From positions 1 through 64,000 of the forward strand of contig WELB01000216.1 in NCBI GenBank assembly GCA_009602725.1: a stretch of DNA of 64,000 nt, read 5' to 3'. Position numbers and translations under genes: made by a program. Of this stretch, positions 10,331 through 22,300 are shown piece by piece (the first letter of the stretch is position 1; each line of letters opens with the position of its first letter). The stretch is from Spirogloea muscicola (Eukaryota > Streptophyta > Zygnematophyceae > Spirogloeales > Spirogloeaceae). Under the pieces are notes generated by a model that saw only the letters and a program-made list of their open reading frames with translations, was not told where the DNA came from and searched no databases.

Positions 10331-13300
10331 TCAAGATACCCTTCCATCATCCACTAGGCCTTCCCTGCTGGCGACAATCCGAAGGAGCTCTTGGAGCTTT
10401 GCAGCATTCAGAGGCTTACTGATGTAGGCGTTCATGCCTGCTGCCAAGCACACATTGCCATCACCGGCCATGGCATGAGCTGTCATCTGCAAGCATCAAC
10501 AAATGGGGTGTCTTGTCACTGCGTGAGCCATGGCAAACTCTTGAGTGTGAACAAACTTGTGCCAGCATCAGTGATGGTTGACCATGGGAGAAGATTACGA
10601 GAAATACGTCAGCACGTGTGCATTCTCCTCAGAACCTCTTCTGCAACCTGACACGATGTTTGAGGACTAGCAAGCCTCCCAATCTCAACCTGGACAGAAA
10701 ATTTGCAGGTGAGGGAAGAGGTGAAACGAGGGGTCCTAAGAAGCTCACTGCAACAACTGGGGTAGGAGGCTTTCCAAGGTCAGCTTCCAAAAGTCGAATC
10801 CTTCTTGTTGCTTCCAAGCCATCACATACTGGCATCTGGACCTGCACCACAAAATGGAGAGTTTGAAAGGCATTCAGAGCGCTATGTGACATTATTCTTT
10901 CCATTGTGCCATTCACTCGACTCCCGCTTCAGATGAGTCTGTTACATGACAGATCACTTCCAACATTCGGAAAAGTTGGTCCCATACTGAACTAGTGACA
11001 TGCAAGCCGCCTTTCGCATCTGCTGCTTTGAGAACTAAAACCGACAGACCATCACAGAGCCACTGCCATAACAGACCATCACGATTTACTGTCCGACTTC
11101 TGCAAGAGCGTAGCACTAGTCTCACAGAGCAGTGGCTTCCAAATGGAAATTGGAGTAGCAGTGGAAATCATTGTCACCATGCTGCAGGTCAAGAAGCATG
11201 TGTGCAGCGCTTACATCCATGAGAACCAGATCAAAATGTGCCTCTTGGAACTTCTCCACAGCTTCGGCACCAGTGTTAGCAAGCGTGGGTGTGTGGCCCC
11301 ACTTCCTCAGAAGTGTCAGAGCTACCCGCTGGTTTATGACATTGTCCTCCGCCACCAGGATGTGGAGCTGCTGAGGAGCCTTGGCACCACCCACAGACTC
11401 TAGTATGCCTCCGGAATTCTGGGGACTGAGGTCCAAAACTGCTCGAAGCTGCAGTGCTTTCTGCATGGCTTTGAAGAGGACGTTCCTCTTAATAGGCTTC
11501 CCTACATGTGTATCCACGTCAAGCTCCGAGCACCTGCAAGGGCAAGGGAATGCTCAAGGAAGCTTATACGAAGTGCCACTGGTAGTAAGTACTGTCTACT
11601 GCTCATGGCCTCTGCTAGAGATGGTGCGCCTCACGCGCCCTTTTCTTGGGCAAGTAAAGGGTGCTGGCTCCATCTTCCAGCATCTCCTGTGATAACCAAC
11701 ACCAAGGCATAGCTATATCGAGAATCACCTGGCGATGTCTTTGTGCCCACATGAGGTTAACAACACAACGGGCAGCCTGCAGCTTTCCAACCGGTGCTCA
11801 GTCCCGGGGATTGGTGCTCCCGAGGCTGTAGTAGCCTGGGCAGTGCCAACTCCGTGTGCAGCTTCACCTAAGCCCGCTTGAGAGTGACAGTCAGGAGACC
11901 TTATGCAGAAATCATTCCTCTCATAATGTACACCATGCGGAGAGGTGGATGATGTCGCGTGCGCCGATCCTGACCCCCGCTCCTCTATCGGGCTGTCAAG
12001 GACGTAGTGCTCACATTGCCCCGGGTTGCAGTTGCTGCACTGCCAACCATGCCTGCTGCTTGTCCTGCCAAGTCTGGGAGTCTCGAGGCTACTTGCATAC
12101 TGTGAAGCTTCTACAACCTGCTCAGTAAGCTGCATGCCAGCTTCTGGCTCGCCTCCTTCCGGTTGACCCGCTTCAACACCCTCTTTTGCCCAGACTTCCA
12201 GCAGTTGTGGCTTCTGTCTGAGGTTCGCCAACAAATTGGCAACTTCAGACTTCTTATAGTCAGCCTTGCCTTGCCCACGTGGGTAGTCGGATCCGATCCA
12301 GAGGTCCACAATCACAAGGTGGAACCGCTCCCCATCAGCAACCGCATCCTCAAGCCTCTCTGAGCCCTCGTCCACAGTTGATACACATGCACAACTCACA
12401 GCCCATCTCTGCAGTACCAGAAGCCAAGTTGCTGAGTAAGCACTGAGATGTTACATGGTTGGCTGAACTAGGCATCTGAAATATGTGCAGACCCTCCCAG
12501 TCCCCGTCCTTGACAGGAGTCTAACCAAAGAATAAACTTCCAAGTCGATAACACAAGCTTACCACCCACCTCCAGAATGTTCTGAGTCATCTCCGTGCTG
12601 GTCTTGTTGCCATCAATGATGAGCACTTTCAGACCGTCAAGGCAGCTCGCCTTTTTCGGGGAAAGTGAGCCGGGGATTGGTGTGGGGGAGGGCGGGACAA
12701 GGAAGCGTGCAGTGAAGAAGAAGCTGGAGCCCTTCTTCTCATCACTTTCAACCCACATCCTTCCATCCATGGCAGCAGATAGACGGCTCGATATAAGCAG
12801 ACCAAGTCCAGTACCTCCATACACCCTGCATGGAGTAATTTGCATGTCAGTATCTTGTGGAGCCTCAATGGATGTCACAACATGCGGTAACAGAAGGTCA
12901 AAGCTGAACAGATGGAAGGTCCCATCGGGATCCCACTTTAGCAGTATGTCAGCTACCACAAAAGGCTCACCTGGTAGTTGATGCCTCGACTTGGGAGAAG
13001 GCTTGAAAGAGTAAAGATTGCTTGCTCTTTGGTATGCCAATGCCAGTGTCTCGCACGCAGAAGAGCAGCTGAATGCGCGAAGGATCGAGGTGCTCCATGA
13101 TTGAGGCAGTGACAACGACCTCCCCATCTGGAGTGAACTTTATAGCATTGCCTGCACAGATCATCAAGAGGCACACTTAATGCCCCACCAGCACAGAGGA
13201 GCACAACATTCTACTCAGTTGCCGCCCGGTCTTACCTATCCAGCACTCAGTCTGCCCAATGCTTCTGCTACGAGGCATGCAGTGCCATACATGGATTCCG

Positions 13301-16300
13301 GACCGCTCAGCTTGGTAACACGTCTAGCATCATGCTCCCAATCACCAGCGCAAGTGGTAGCTTCCGTACTTACCCACGAGATTCACAAAGATCTGGAAAA
13401 GCCGGCCAGGATCACCAATCAGAGCATCTGGGATGGCAGGCTCGCACATGCTTGCCAAGAAGAGGCCCTTCTTGCGCGCCCTTGCTGACAGCACAGCAAC
13501 TGCATGGTCTAGCTGGTCCAAGAGGGAGAACTCAATCTGCTCCAGGTCCAGCTTGCCTGCCTCTATCTTGCTGAAGTCAAGGATGTCGCTGATGAGGCGT
13601 AACAGGTGCTTGGCAGAGAACAGGACCTACAACGATCAAGACAGAGGTAGCTCTCAGTACTTTGCGAGAGCCTGCATGCCCGCCGTACAGCGGCCTACAC
13701 CTCCGTGCCTGCTGTCTCTCTCTAAGAGCGACCCATCAAGAACCGTCTCACATTGGTGACACACAGCTCCTGCATGCAAGGACACTCTCAGTGCAGCCGT
13801 GAGGAAGGTGTCGGAAGGACAGACCAGTTCCAGCTGCTCCTGCTGCTCATCAGACATGATTGTGTCGAGGCACAGCTCCGTGCAATTGATGATGCCGTTG
13901 AGGGGTGTCCGAATCTCGTGTGACATGTTGGCCAACCAAGCCGACTTGGCTTGATCCGCTTGCACGGCTACATTTTTTGCCGCTTGCAGCTCCTTCTCCA
14001 CTCTCCTGCGCTCCTCAACCTCCTTTGCTAAGATCTCGTTTGCAGACGCCAGATCACAAGTGCGCTCCTTTACCTGTGCCCAACCACGGCTTATCCACAA
14101 AAAATCAGGAAGTACAGAGAGATGACTCGAGTCTGCAAGCCGCACTCGCTGCTCTGTGAGCAACATCGGCGCCGTCCAATCAGGGATCCTGTGTATCAAG
14201 ATAGTCACACAGTCTTGCGCGATCTTTGTGCTGCCCAACGAGGTATCACAAGGGTAGATAGTGCACCTTGTGCTCCAGTGTGGTGTATGCAACCACGACC
14301 TCATCTGCCATGTGATTGAATGCTATGTGCAGATCATCAATCTCATCTAGCCAGTATGTCCTCTTGTGCTTGGTGGCTCTTGCAGTGAAGTCGCCTTTTG
14401 CAAGAGCCACGGCCACATCCCCGAGCTCGACGATGGGAGCTGCAAACCACTGGCCCCCGTAGCGAGCAGAGAAGCTGGAGTCAGCAACAATGTCAAAAGG
14501 AGGCCAACTGGGCTAGAGCAACACCGAGAACAAGAAAATGTGTTAGCAGGCACCAAGTGCACCGAGGAGAAGTGCCGGCTGCCACATGCATCCGAGCGGA
14601 GATAGTTATCTGGATGCTTGCAAGATCTACGTTGCAGAAATGAGGTCAGGTCAAGGACCTTGGCGAGAAAATGCGTGGCGACCAGCCCAACGAACAGGAT
14701 GGCGCACATTGCCACGATGATGACCACAGTGAGTGCGTGGACCAATCTGTATGCTTCGCTCTCGTTGATCTGTGCAACAAGACCTGGGCAAGCGTATACC
14801 ACCAGACAGATTTCTTACTGCATCGCAAGACAAGGACCTAGCCCACACAGTGACAAGTAGGCGGCTGTGCTTCAGAGCTCACTTAGTCCACTTCAAGCTT
14901 GCCTGTGCAGCCGGAACGCGTTCATCTTGCGTGCGGCAGTCAAAGAGAACCTTGCAGGCAACGAGCTTGCATGACGTTACCACGAAAAGGGATGACCGAG
15001 TGATTCTTTGCTCACAATGAGCGAGAAGGTTTTGTGGCACCAAGGCAACAACCAGAGGCAGGCCTTACCCCAGCCCAAGAATCCAACAGGGATGTATGAA
15101 GCTGCCACTGCCACATTCCAAGTGTCTCGGTTGCGGGTGAACCCTGACTTGCCTCCAATGGCCAGAGCGAGGGGCCCAGAAAAGGGCTGGTGGGTAAATG
15201 CAGGATGTTTCTCGGGTGTGACCACGTAGTTGATAGTCTTGTTATCTACAAGTAGGAAAGTTTCCCATGTCAGTGGAAGGGCTTAGAGGTCCGGTAGAGT
15301 GTTTTGCCCCTGAGAATGTGCAATCCACGCACATCCAGCGTTGTTGTCTGGAATGTGGGTCGTAGTTGTGTACCCAAGCTGAAGCCAAGCAGGATCTCCC
15401 CGGTCTTCTGTAGACCAGTGGCCGCGTGCACAATCCCCTGCAGCTGGGTAGCATTGATAACCACATGCATGCAGCCCACGGGGTCCTCTGTCTGCCAGGA
15501 GGACACACAATTATGGTAGTCACAGAGTTGCAATGCTCTGGAGGATAGCTGTGCCTGGTGCTGCAAGCGCACCAGTCATCTCACCGCCATACTGTGGGGA
15601 CCAACAGCACCCTGTACCTCTTCCAGAGGTACGCACTGATCTGCATTGTATGACTTGCATTCTCAGCATGCCGTGGCCTCTCTCTCTATCTCTCTCATAC
15701 CCCTGTGCTCTCAAGCGAGTGTGCTCGTCATCTGCTGAATCTCTTACTTGTGATGAAAGCTCTTCTCGAGTAGAGATCAGCAAGGCATGACCTGCGGGAG
15801 TGCGTTGCTTACCACCAGGTCCAGGATTGCAATAGTCATGTTCAAGCGAAGCTCGTCCTTGTGGAAATAGGGAGGCTCGACGCAAATGCTCGTGGACAGC
15901 GTTGACTGTGCAGGTGTACGGTGCTCAGGCGCCGCCAGTGGCAATGGCGGCACTTTTCCTGGCGGGTCATGTACGCCTGCAAGCTTGACAGGAATCACTC
16001 AGACCTTGTACGGCAATGTCAAGACACCATTGACAACCTGTGTGCGCAGCATTATGTCTCTGGTGGACAGCAACGAGTCTGGGGATCAAGGGCCCAGCAG
16101 ACGCGGGTCTCGTGGTACAGGTGCATCCACTGAGGTGCTTTCCTGCCGCTGCAGGCCAATGCGAGACAAAGTCACATGAATGTTGCAGCAGGCCTCACCT
16201 GTAGCATTCTGCCGCACTTTCATTAGCAGCAAGCCCTCCTTGTTGTACACAGCCAGCGACAGAAACTCCTGGACAATGCTCAGGCTGCTTACGAGGTATT

Positions 16301-17424
16301 TCTGCATGAGGAGGGAGACCAGGCAAGGGCTCAGGTCTGTGTCACAGGGTCCACGCCCAAGCCGGCTGACAAGCAAATACCACGCCTCCAGTCTCAGAGC
16401 TTCAATCTGTGTGACAAGACGAGATGACAGGCTCCTGGAGTCACGCAGATTCTCTGCAACCAACTTCGCGAGGACGCTGCGTCTCTGTCAGGGAGCCGGG
16501 CGCCAGACCGGGCACCGGGCATCCGTGAGTCAGAGGGTGCTATTGCAGTGCAGTGCAGAGCCAAGTGGGGGAGGTCTGTTCTCCTCACTTGTGCCTGCTC
16601 GAGGCTTGCAAGGGTGGCGGCATCGGTGATGGGCCCCTCCAAGTCAGAGTAGCGGCTGGTGAGGTTGCGGATGTAGTTCCGCGCCGCATTGAGGCGCACC
16701 TTGTCCTCCTCCTCAGTCAGGTACTGCCGCACCTGCGCAGTGCGGCCATGTCGTCGGGCTCAGCCGTCCGACCTCAGCCGCCGAAGTGCAGCAGGGAGCA
16801 GGAGTCGGGGCGCCCGGCCGCTTCGCCTCACGTCAGGAGATCGGACGCCCAGCCTTCTGCGCCCAAGTATCGAGGCACCAGAGCAAGCACGCAGGAGAAT
16901 GTGGCGTCCTGCTCGGCGCGCGAATGCTGGCTTGCCTGCTGCTGCTTGAAGGTGGCGACGGTGTCGAGCCTGAGGCGGATGTCGGACTCGAGGTCGTCGT
17001 GCGCGTACTTCCAGACGGTGAAGGCCAGGGTGCCGGAGGTGACGAGCACCAGGATGCTGACGAAGAGCGCCAGCTTCATGCAGATGGAGGAGCGGGAGCG
17101 CCAGCTCTGGCGCCGCCGGGGCGGGGGGCCGGGCTCCGGCGGCGCGGTGGCGAAGAGGCCGGAGCCGAGCGCGGCCCGGGAGAGCGCGGGCGGAGGCAGG
17201 CCCGGCGCAGGCGCGCCCGTCTCCAGGTCCAGGTCGCCTGCGACGAGGCGAGGCGGGGGAGGTGAGGAGACGATCCCCGACGGGAGCCCGCGTCGCTTCC
17301 CATTGGAATCGCCGTCAGCGCGGGAGCGGCGGCAGGCACCCGGCGGGTAGGCCGGAGGGAGCTGCGGCGCGGCGGCGGGGGGCGGGGCTCGGCGCTCACC
17401 GGAGGGCGCGACGGCGCTGGCCAT
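10331..17424 (-). CDS. Hybrid histidine kinase 1, AHK1-like, with double-Cache-like sensor
   Basis: Membrane receptor kinase of a His-Asp phosphorelay. ATG at 17424 (context GCCGCCATGG) opens [10 protein letters not shown]; the stop is 10331-10333. Order: proline-rich cytosolic N-terminus; membrane segment [19 protein letters not shown] (about 17020-17080); an extracellular domain over about 14.8-16.9 kb with [19 protein letters not shown] and [13 protein letters not shown], typical of double-Cache sensors; a second membrane segment near 14.7 kb; a HAMP-like linker; HisKA with [14 protein letters not shown] (His near 13919); HATPase with [22 protein letters not shown] and [13 protein letters not shown]; a first receiver with an odd active site ([10 protein letters not shown], later VIVDLW) and a long insertion; and a second, canonical receiver ([25 protein letters not shown] near 11217, [22 protein letters not shown] near 10420). 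No CHASE domain is seen, so an osmosensor-like AHK1 relative is more likely than a cytokinin receptor. There are many introns, and exon limits are approximate. Confidence 0.88.
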
Positions 17425-17719
17425 GGCGGCGCCGGGGGGGGTGACGCGGAGGCCGGTTGGGGGGGCGCCAACCCCGGCCAGGCGGCGCGACGGGGCCAAG
17501 GCGCGCCGCCGCCCTGGAGGGACCGACTCTCGCGCCCAGTGGGCCCCCCTCCCCAGGTGCCCCGCGGACATGGCCCCCCTGGCACCAGCCCCCGCCTCTG
17601 CTCCCGCCGCTTTCCGGCACCTGCGTGACAACCCTGTCCAGCCGCTTGCGGACGAGCTCCCAGCGACCGCCCTCTGAAGAGCACCCGGCTGTTGAAGAAA
17701 GGGGCTGTGTACCACACGG

Positions 17720-17945
17720 TGGTACCACAGCTCATCCAGAGGGGGCGACGGCTGCGAAAAGCCAGCCCGAAAGAAGTGGACGAGGTCCGACTGGGCCTGT
17801 TGCTGGTGGCGGCGCCTGCAGCGGGAGTGGGGAGCCAGTGGGGGCGGCCGGGGGAGGCATGGCTGGCGGGGGGAAGGGCTCGCCCATAGAAAAAGAGGGG
17901 GGGGCTAGCAAATCCAGCCAGAAAAGAATGGACGGGGGGGACCGT
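17720..17945 (-). repeat. Antisense hairpin-module fragments in the 5' flank of histidine kinase 1
   Basis: AAAGCCAGCCCGAAAGAAG near 17758 and AATCCAGCCAGAAAAGAATG near 17910 are tail-module pieces about 0.3-0.5 kb upstream of the kinase start codon. The DNA between 17425 and 17720 is GC-rich 5' flank. Confidence 0.65.
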
Positions 17946-18019
17946 GCCGGTTGGTGCGGCGAGGGAGGCGCATGGAATGTAAGGTACTCTGAAGCAAGCC
18001 AATGCACTGGTTAGGCAAA

Positions 18020-18540
18020 GAAGGACGTCTCTCTGACCTGAGGCTGCTTAGCAGGGGTTACTGAGTGCTTCGCAGCTGTTTCGTTTGTTTTTTGTGCTTG
18101 TTGTTCTTCGTACTTCCCCTGGCCCCTTCTCGTCCTTTGTTCATTCTTTTTTGGGCTGGCTTTTTCCAGCCCCTATCCTCAATGGGCGAGCCCTTTCTCC
18201 AAAGAAGCTAGTGCTAGGTAAGGATGCTACGAGAACAAAGCCCCATGCTGAGGGCGGCTGAGGTTACAGTGTGAACGCGGGCTGGAGTAAACTCTTCCAG
18301 AGGGCGAGAGGGCGGCGAAAAGAAAAGAAAAGAAGTGGCCCTCCCAATGGGGGCAAGGGCTGTGAAAAGCCAGCCCGAAAGAATTGACAAAGGTTCGAAG
18401 CGGCCAAAGGGGCGAAAGGAGGAAGTGGCACTCCCAATGGGGGCAAGGGCTGTGAAAAGCCAGCCCGAAAAAGAAATGACAAAGGCTCGAAGGGGCGAGC
18501 CAAATGATGGAGGGGCCACAACAGCGCTAAGCAGCTACGA
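18020..18540. repeat. Coding-tail end and tandem hairpin modules
   Basis: A very short plus-strand remnant of the conserved coding end lies near 18030-18062, followed by a plus module at 18130-18205 (GGGCTGG-CTTTTT-CCAGCCC). Two tandem minus modules follow at about 18325-18415 and 18420-18510, which share the string CTCCCAATGGGGGCAAGGGC. Confidence 0.8.
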
Positions 18541-19400
18541 AGGGGCCTGAAGATGCTATGTCAGAACGGGGGGGATGGACCGCTCAGTAGTTACGAGTGA
18601 GGAGCCTCAAATCCGACAGACTAGCTGCCGGAAAAGTATCCCCCTGACGAAAGCCAGAGGCTGCAGCGAGAGCACGGCCAGCACGCAGATGCAAGGCGTG
18701 GGCCATGGACCGCTGAAGGGAGACGGACAATCGCATACGATACACCTGAGCCCACGAGCCAGCGGCGTTGAAGTCAGCCGGCTCACCGCGCCTGCGGGAC
18801 AGAGCGCGCCGCGAAAGCCTGGCCAGCAGGTCGAGCCACTGGGACCCGAGAGCCCCGTGCACGTCCACGGCCGGAGGTACGAACTCGTCGCCGGGTGGTC
18901 AGAATGTTTGGCCGCCTTGCTGCGAGCGGACTTCGCCGCAACGTGGCCAGCCTGCGAGGCAGAGAGCCCCGGGTTGGAGCGGTCGACCACATCAGCGATG
19001 ATGCGCGCGCCGCCGCCGGGCGTGGACGCCACCAGGTCGACGCGGCGCGTGTGGAGTCCGTCGGCCCTCTGGAGGATGGGCATGACCGACGTATTCTCCA
19101 TTGCCACCGTGCATCCGGCTTCCTGGAAGATGCCGAACACTGCATCTCGTAGGAGGCCGTGAGCAGCTGTACGTTCGCCTCCAGTGGCGCAGCGGAAAAT
19201 ATGCGCCGCCAGCTCCGCCGGGTCCGTCGACCGCTCCCCACTCTCACACTGCAGCACGCCAAGCAGACAGGGCGGGGCGAGACCCAACAGGCGATGGGGT
19301 GGCCGTACGGAAGAGTACATCCGGCGAACTGAGGGCGTCGTACAGGGGGAGGGCGCAGAGCCAGGGTGCCGCGCCAAGGAAAAGGCCACCCCAGGAAGAG
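18540..19400 (-). mobile_element. LINE-like retroelement C-terminal fragment, left arm of an inverted repeat
   Basis: On the minus strand the DNA encodes pieces of one domain: a zinc-knuckle-like AAHIFRC, then LLRDAVFGIFQEAGC, then RRVDLVASTP and IIADVV, matching the R-x-D...D spacing of restriction-like endonuclease domains in some non-LTR elements. The common tail (MRLSVSLQRSMAHALHLRAG) and the family end come after. The fragment is 5'-truncated and broken, and no reverse transcriptase part is present. It is a near-identical reverse copy of 20450-21300. The LINE assignment is inferred from the domain order. Confidence 0.7.
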
Positions 19401-20450
19401 TGGACCAGGGGTTTGGAGGTCAAGGGGGCATTAGTAACACAGAGTTGAGCACGTGATCCGACAATCCGACAAGCTGACTTGGGGACGACGGGCGATTACC
19501 GCCACGTGAGCGAGGGGGGGTGGGCTGCGGCAAGGCGAGGGGCGGGCCACGAAAGAAATAGCTTGTCCGAGTGAGGCAATGAATGGCTGTGGGTTTCGGC
19601 CCTTTCGGACCTTGTCTATTGTTTTCGGCCTGGCTGTTCACAGCCCCTGCCCCCTTTGGGAGAGCCACATCCTTTCTGTGAGGAGCCAGCCCAGATGTAC
19701 AAGGGTCTGAAAGAAGAAGAGAGAAAGAATGGGCCCGAAGCCGCAAAAAGGAGAGGTGATTGCTGTGAGGCCTGCCCGAGAGAGAAGGCTCACGGTTAGA
19801 GAAGGCGCACGGTGTGCATGAGCCACAAGGGAGCCTATAAAGGCCAAAACGACGGGGTCCCCATGTCGAGGCGGCCACTTGGGCTTGGTCCGTGAGGTGA
19901 AGCGGCTCTTCTCAAGAAGAAAGAAGAAGAAAGGGATCGCCCATTGAGGATAGGGGCTGGAAAAGCCAGCCAAAAAAAGGATGAACGAAATAAGAGAAGG
20001 GGGCCAAGAAGAACGGACGCCAAGAGGGGCGAGGGCTGTAGCGGGCCAGCCCTCATGGGCTTGCTTTTCCCCAGCACTCGTCGGTGGCACGACGCTTTCT
20101 CCATGATGGGCGGCCGATGCTGCAGCAGGCTGTGGCGGAGGTGCCCGGCTCGTTGCCTTTTCAGGTGGCGCTCCTCTCAGCTCAAGACGAGTTACTTGCG
20201 GAGCACCCTGCCCGAGAGAAGTGCTCGCCCATACAGCAGAAGGGCTGGCAAAGCCAGCTCAAAAAAGAATGGACATTGTCCAAAGCCAAAGAGCCCTCGT
20301 GGAGAGCGTGGTCCCGCTTGCCCACCTTGCCCACTCCACCGGCTTGCAAGCGCAGGCGCGGTACATGGCGGCAGTCAACGAGGCGTCCTTCACGGCCACG
20401 CTGCACCTCCTCCCTTCAACAGACGTGCGCGGCCATGCTCGGCTGCTGTC
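19400..20450. repeat. Spacer between inverted arms, rich in hairpin modules
   Basis: It contains a plus-like module near 19600-19680, minus modules at about 19925-20010 and 20215-20290 (GGGCTGGCAAAGCCAGC), and the start of the right-arm coding region. The first 150 bp show no recognised feature. Confidence 0.6.
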
Positions 20451-21300
20451 GGCCGCCTCCCCTGGCGCGGCACCCTGGCTCTGCGCCCTCCCCCTGTACG
20501 ACGCCCTCAGTTTGCCGGCTGTACTCTTCCGTACGGCCACCCATCGCCTGTTGGGTCTCGCCCCGCCCTGTCTGCTTGGCGTGCTGCAGTGTGAGAGTGG
20601 GGAGCGGTCGACGGACCCGGCGGAGCTGGCGGCGCATATTTTCCGCTGCGCCACTGGAGGCGAACGTACAGCTGCTCACGGCCTCCTACGAGATGCAGTG
20701 TTCGGCATCTTCCAGGAGGCCGGATGCACGGTGGCAATGGAGAATACGTCGGTCATGCCCATCCTCCAGAGGGCCGACGGACTCCACACGCGCCGCGTCG
20801 ACCTGGTGGCGTCCACGCCGGGCGGCGGCGCGCGCATCATCGCTGATGTGGTCGACCGCTCCAACCCGGGGCTCTCTGCCTCGCAGGCTGGCCACGCTGC
20901 GGCGAAGTCCGCTCGCAGCAAGGCGGCCAAACATTCTGACCACCCGGCGACGAGTTCGTACCTCCGGCCGTGGACGTGCACGGGGCTCTCGGGTCCCAGT
21001 GGCTCGACCTGCTGGCCAGGCTTGCGCGGCGCGCTGTGTTCCGCAGGCGCGGTGAGCCGGCTGACTTCAACGCCGCTGGCTCGTGGGCTCAGGTATATCG
21101 TATGCGATTGTCCATCTCCCTTCAGCGGTCCGTGGCCCACGCCTTGCATCTGCGTGCTGGCCGTGCTCTCGCTGCGGCCGGCTTTTCGTCAGTAGGATAA
21201 TTGTCCGGCAGCTAGTCTGTCGGATTTGAGGCTCCTCACTCATAATGTCTGAGTTGAGTGGTGACCACTCAACTCCCCCGTTCTGACATTGCATCTTCAG
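20450..21300 (+). mobile_element. LINE-like retroelement C-terminal fragment, right arm of an inverted repeat
   Basis: This is the most complete copy in the window. The plus strand carries the zinc-knuckle-like AAHIFRC, RRVDLVASTP, IIADVVDRSNPG, then MDVHGALGSQWLDLLARLAR and the common tail, in more than one frame. It is broken and lacks any upstream reverse transcriptase. The 3' tail with hairpin modules continues past 21300. It mirrors 18540-19400. Confidence 0.72.
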
Positions 21301-21720
21301 GCCCCTTCGTAGCTGCTTAGCGCTCTTGTGGTCCCTCCATCATTTAGTCCCTTCCAACCTTTGTCATTTCTTTTTCGGGCTGGCTTTTCACAGCCCTTGC
21401 CCCCATTGGGAGTGCCACTTCTTCTAAGCTTTGCCAGCCCCTCTTCTCTATGGGCGAGCACTTTCTTTCCTAAAGAGCCGGAAGGTGCCAAAACCACACA
21501 GCTGCGCAAGAGACTACAGCGAATGGGTGCTTACTAATCCCGAGTCAGCTGGCGTAAGTCGGACAAACTTGCAGCTAGAAAAGAGAAGAAGAAGGGCTCG
21601 CCCATTGAGGATAGGGGCTGGAAAAAGCCAGCCCAAAAACGAATGAACGAAGACGAGAAGGGGCCACTCAGGACAAAAAGCACAAGAAGGAATTAAGCAG
21701 CAGAGGGCCCTCTCCAGCTT
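21300..21720. repeat. 3' tail hairpin modules
   Basis: A plus module at 21350-21425 (GGGCTGG...CACAGCCC, CCCCATTGGGAGTGCC) continues the right-arm copy, with a second, GCCAGCCCCTCTTC, at 21425-21470. A minus module lies at 21590-21715 (GGGGCTGGAAAAAGCCAGCCC), the same subfamily as 19925-20010 and 50540-50640. Confidence 0.78.
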
Positions 21721-21929
21721 ACCAGCAGCGACGCGGGCAGGGAGCACTCCCTGTGGTGGTGGTCCGCCCCAGATTAGTCTCAGATTTGTGTGTGCTCATC
21801 CGTGGGTACTACAGTCCCCTTCCATCTATCTTTTCCACTGTTCTGTTACTTGAGCCCCTATGAGATTCACAGCCTTTGCCCCCTCTGGAAGACTTTACTG
21901 GAAGACTTTACTTTTGCACTTTGTTAGAC

Positions 21930-22300
21930 TAATCATTTAAGTTCCTTGCCATGGCCTCTTTTTGCATCAGGCGTACTGCGCACCTTCTCTCCCCCTTGGA
22001 GGCTCCGTGCCTCCGCGTTCTGCCGACGTGCTGCCCACCAAATGCGTCTCCCCGTGGCGCTCCAGCGGCCCCAATCGCTTGCCTCTCAGTGCCGTCCCGG
22101 TTACGCCCTGGCAGCAGCCTCTGGCATTCATGGCGGAGGGGCCTCTCCCTCACCTCAGCTCGTCCGCCTTCCCACTGCTGACGCGGAGATGCTGAATTGG
22201 CCCTAGCTACCCAGTCTGCTCCTCCCGGCAATGTACATGCACTGTACAGGAAAATCATTGTATGCACTTGGCTGGCTTTCACAGCCGCCCCTGATAGCCA
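21930..22300 (+). repeat. Degenerate coding-tail copy
   Basis: A plus-strand frame reads MRLPVALQRPQSLASQ and then GYALAAASG, a diverged version of the common tail near 34570-34680. It is followed at about 22255-22290 by TGGCTGGCTTTCACAGCCG, the tail sequence of that subfamily. Confidence 0.6.

Noticed and set aside
16553-17350. Plus-strand open frame over the first exons of histidine kinase 1
   Set aside because: It is the shadow of the minus-strand kinase coding sequence, whose membrane segment and Cache motifs are clear.
18325-18415. tRNA-like B box (GGTTCGAA) in the antisense hairpin modules, suggesting a tRNA-derived SINE
   Set aside because: The motif lacks the closing CC, no A box lies at the right distance and no cloverleaf can be drawn. 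It is more simply part of the retroelement 3' tail.
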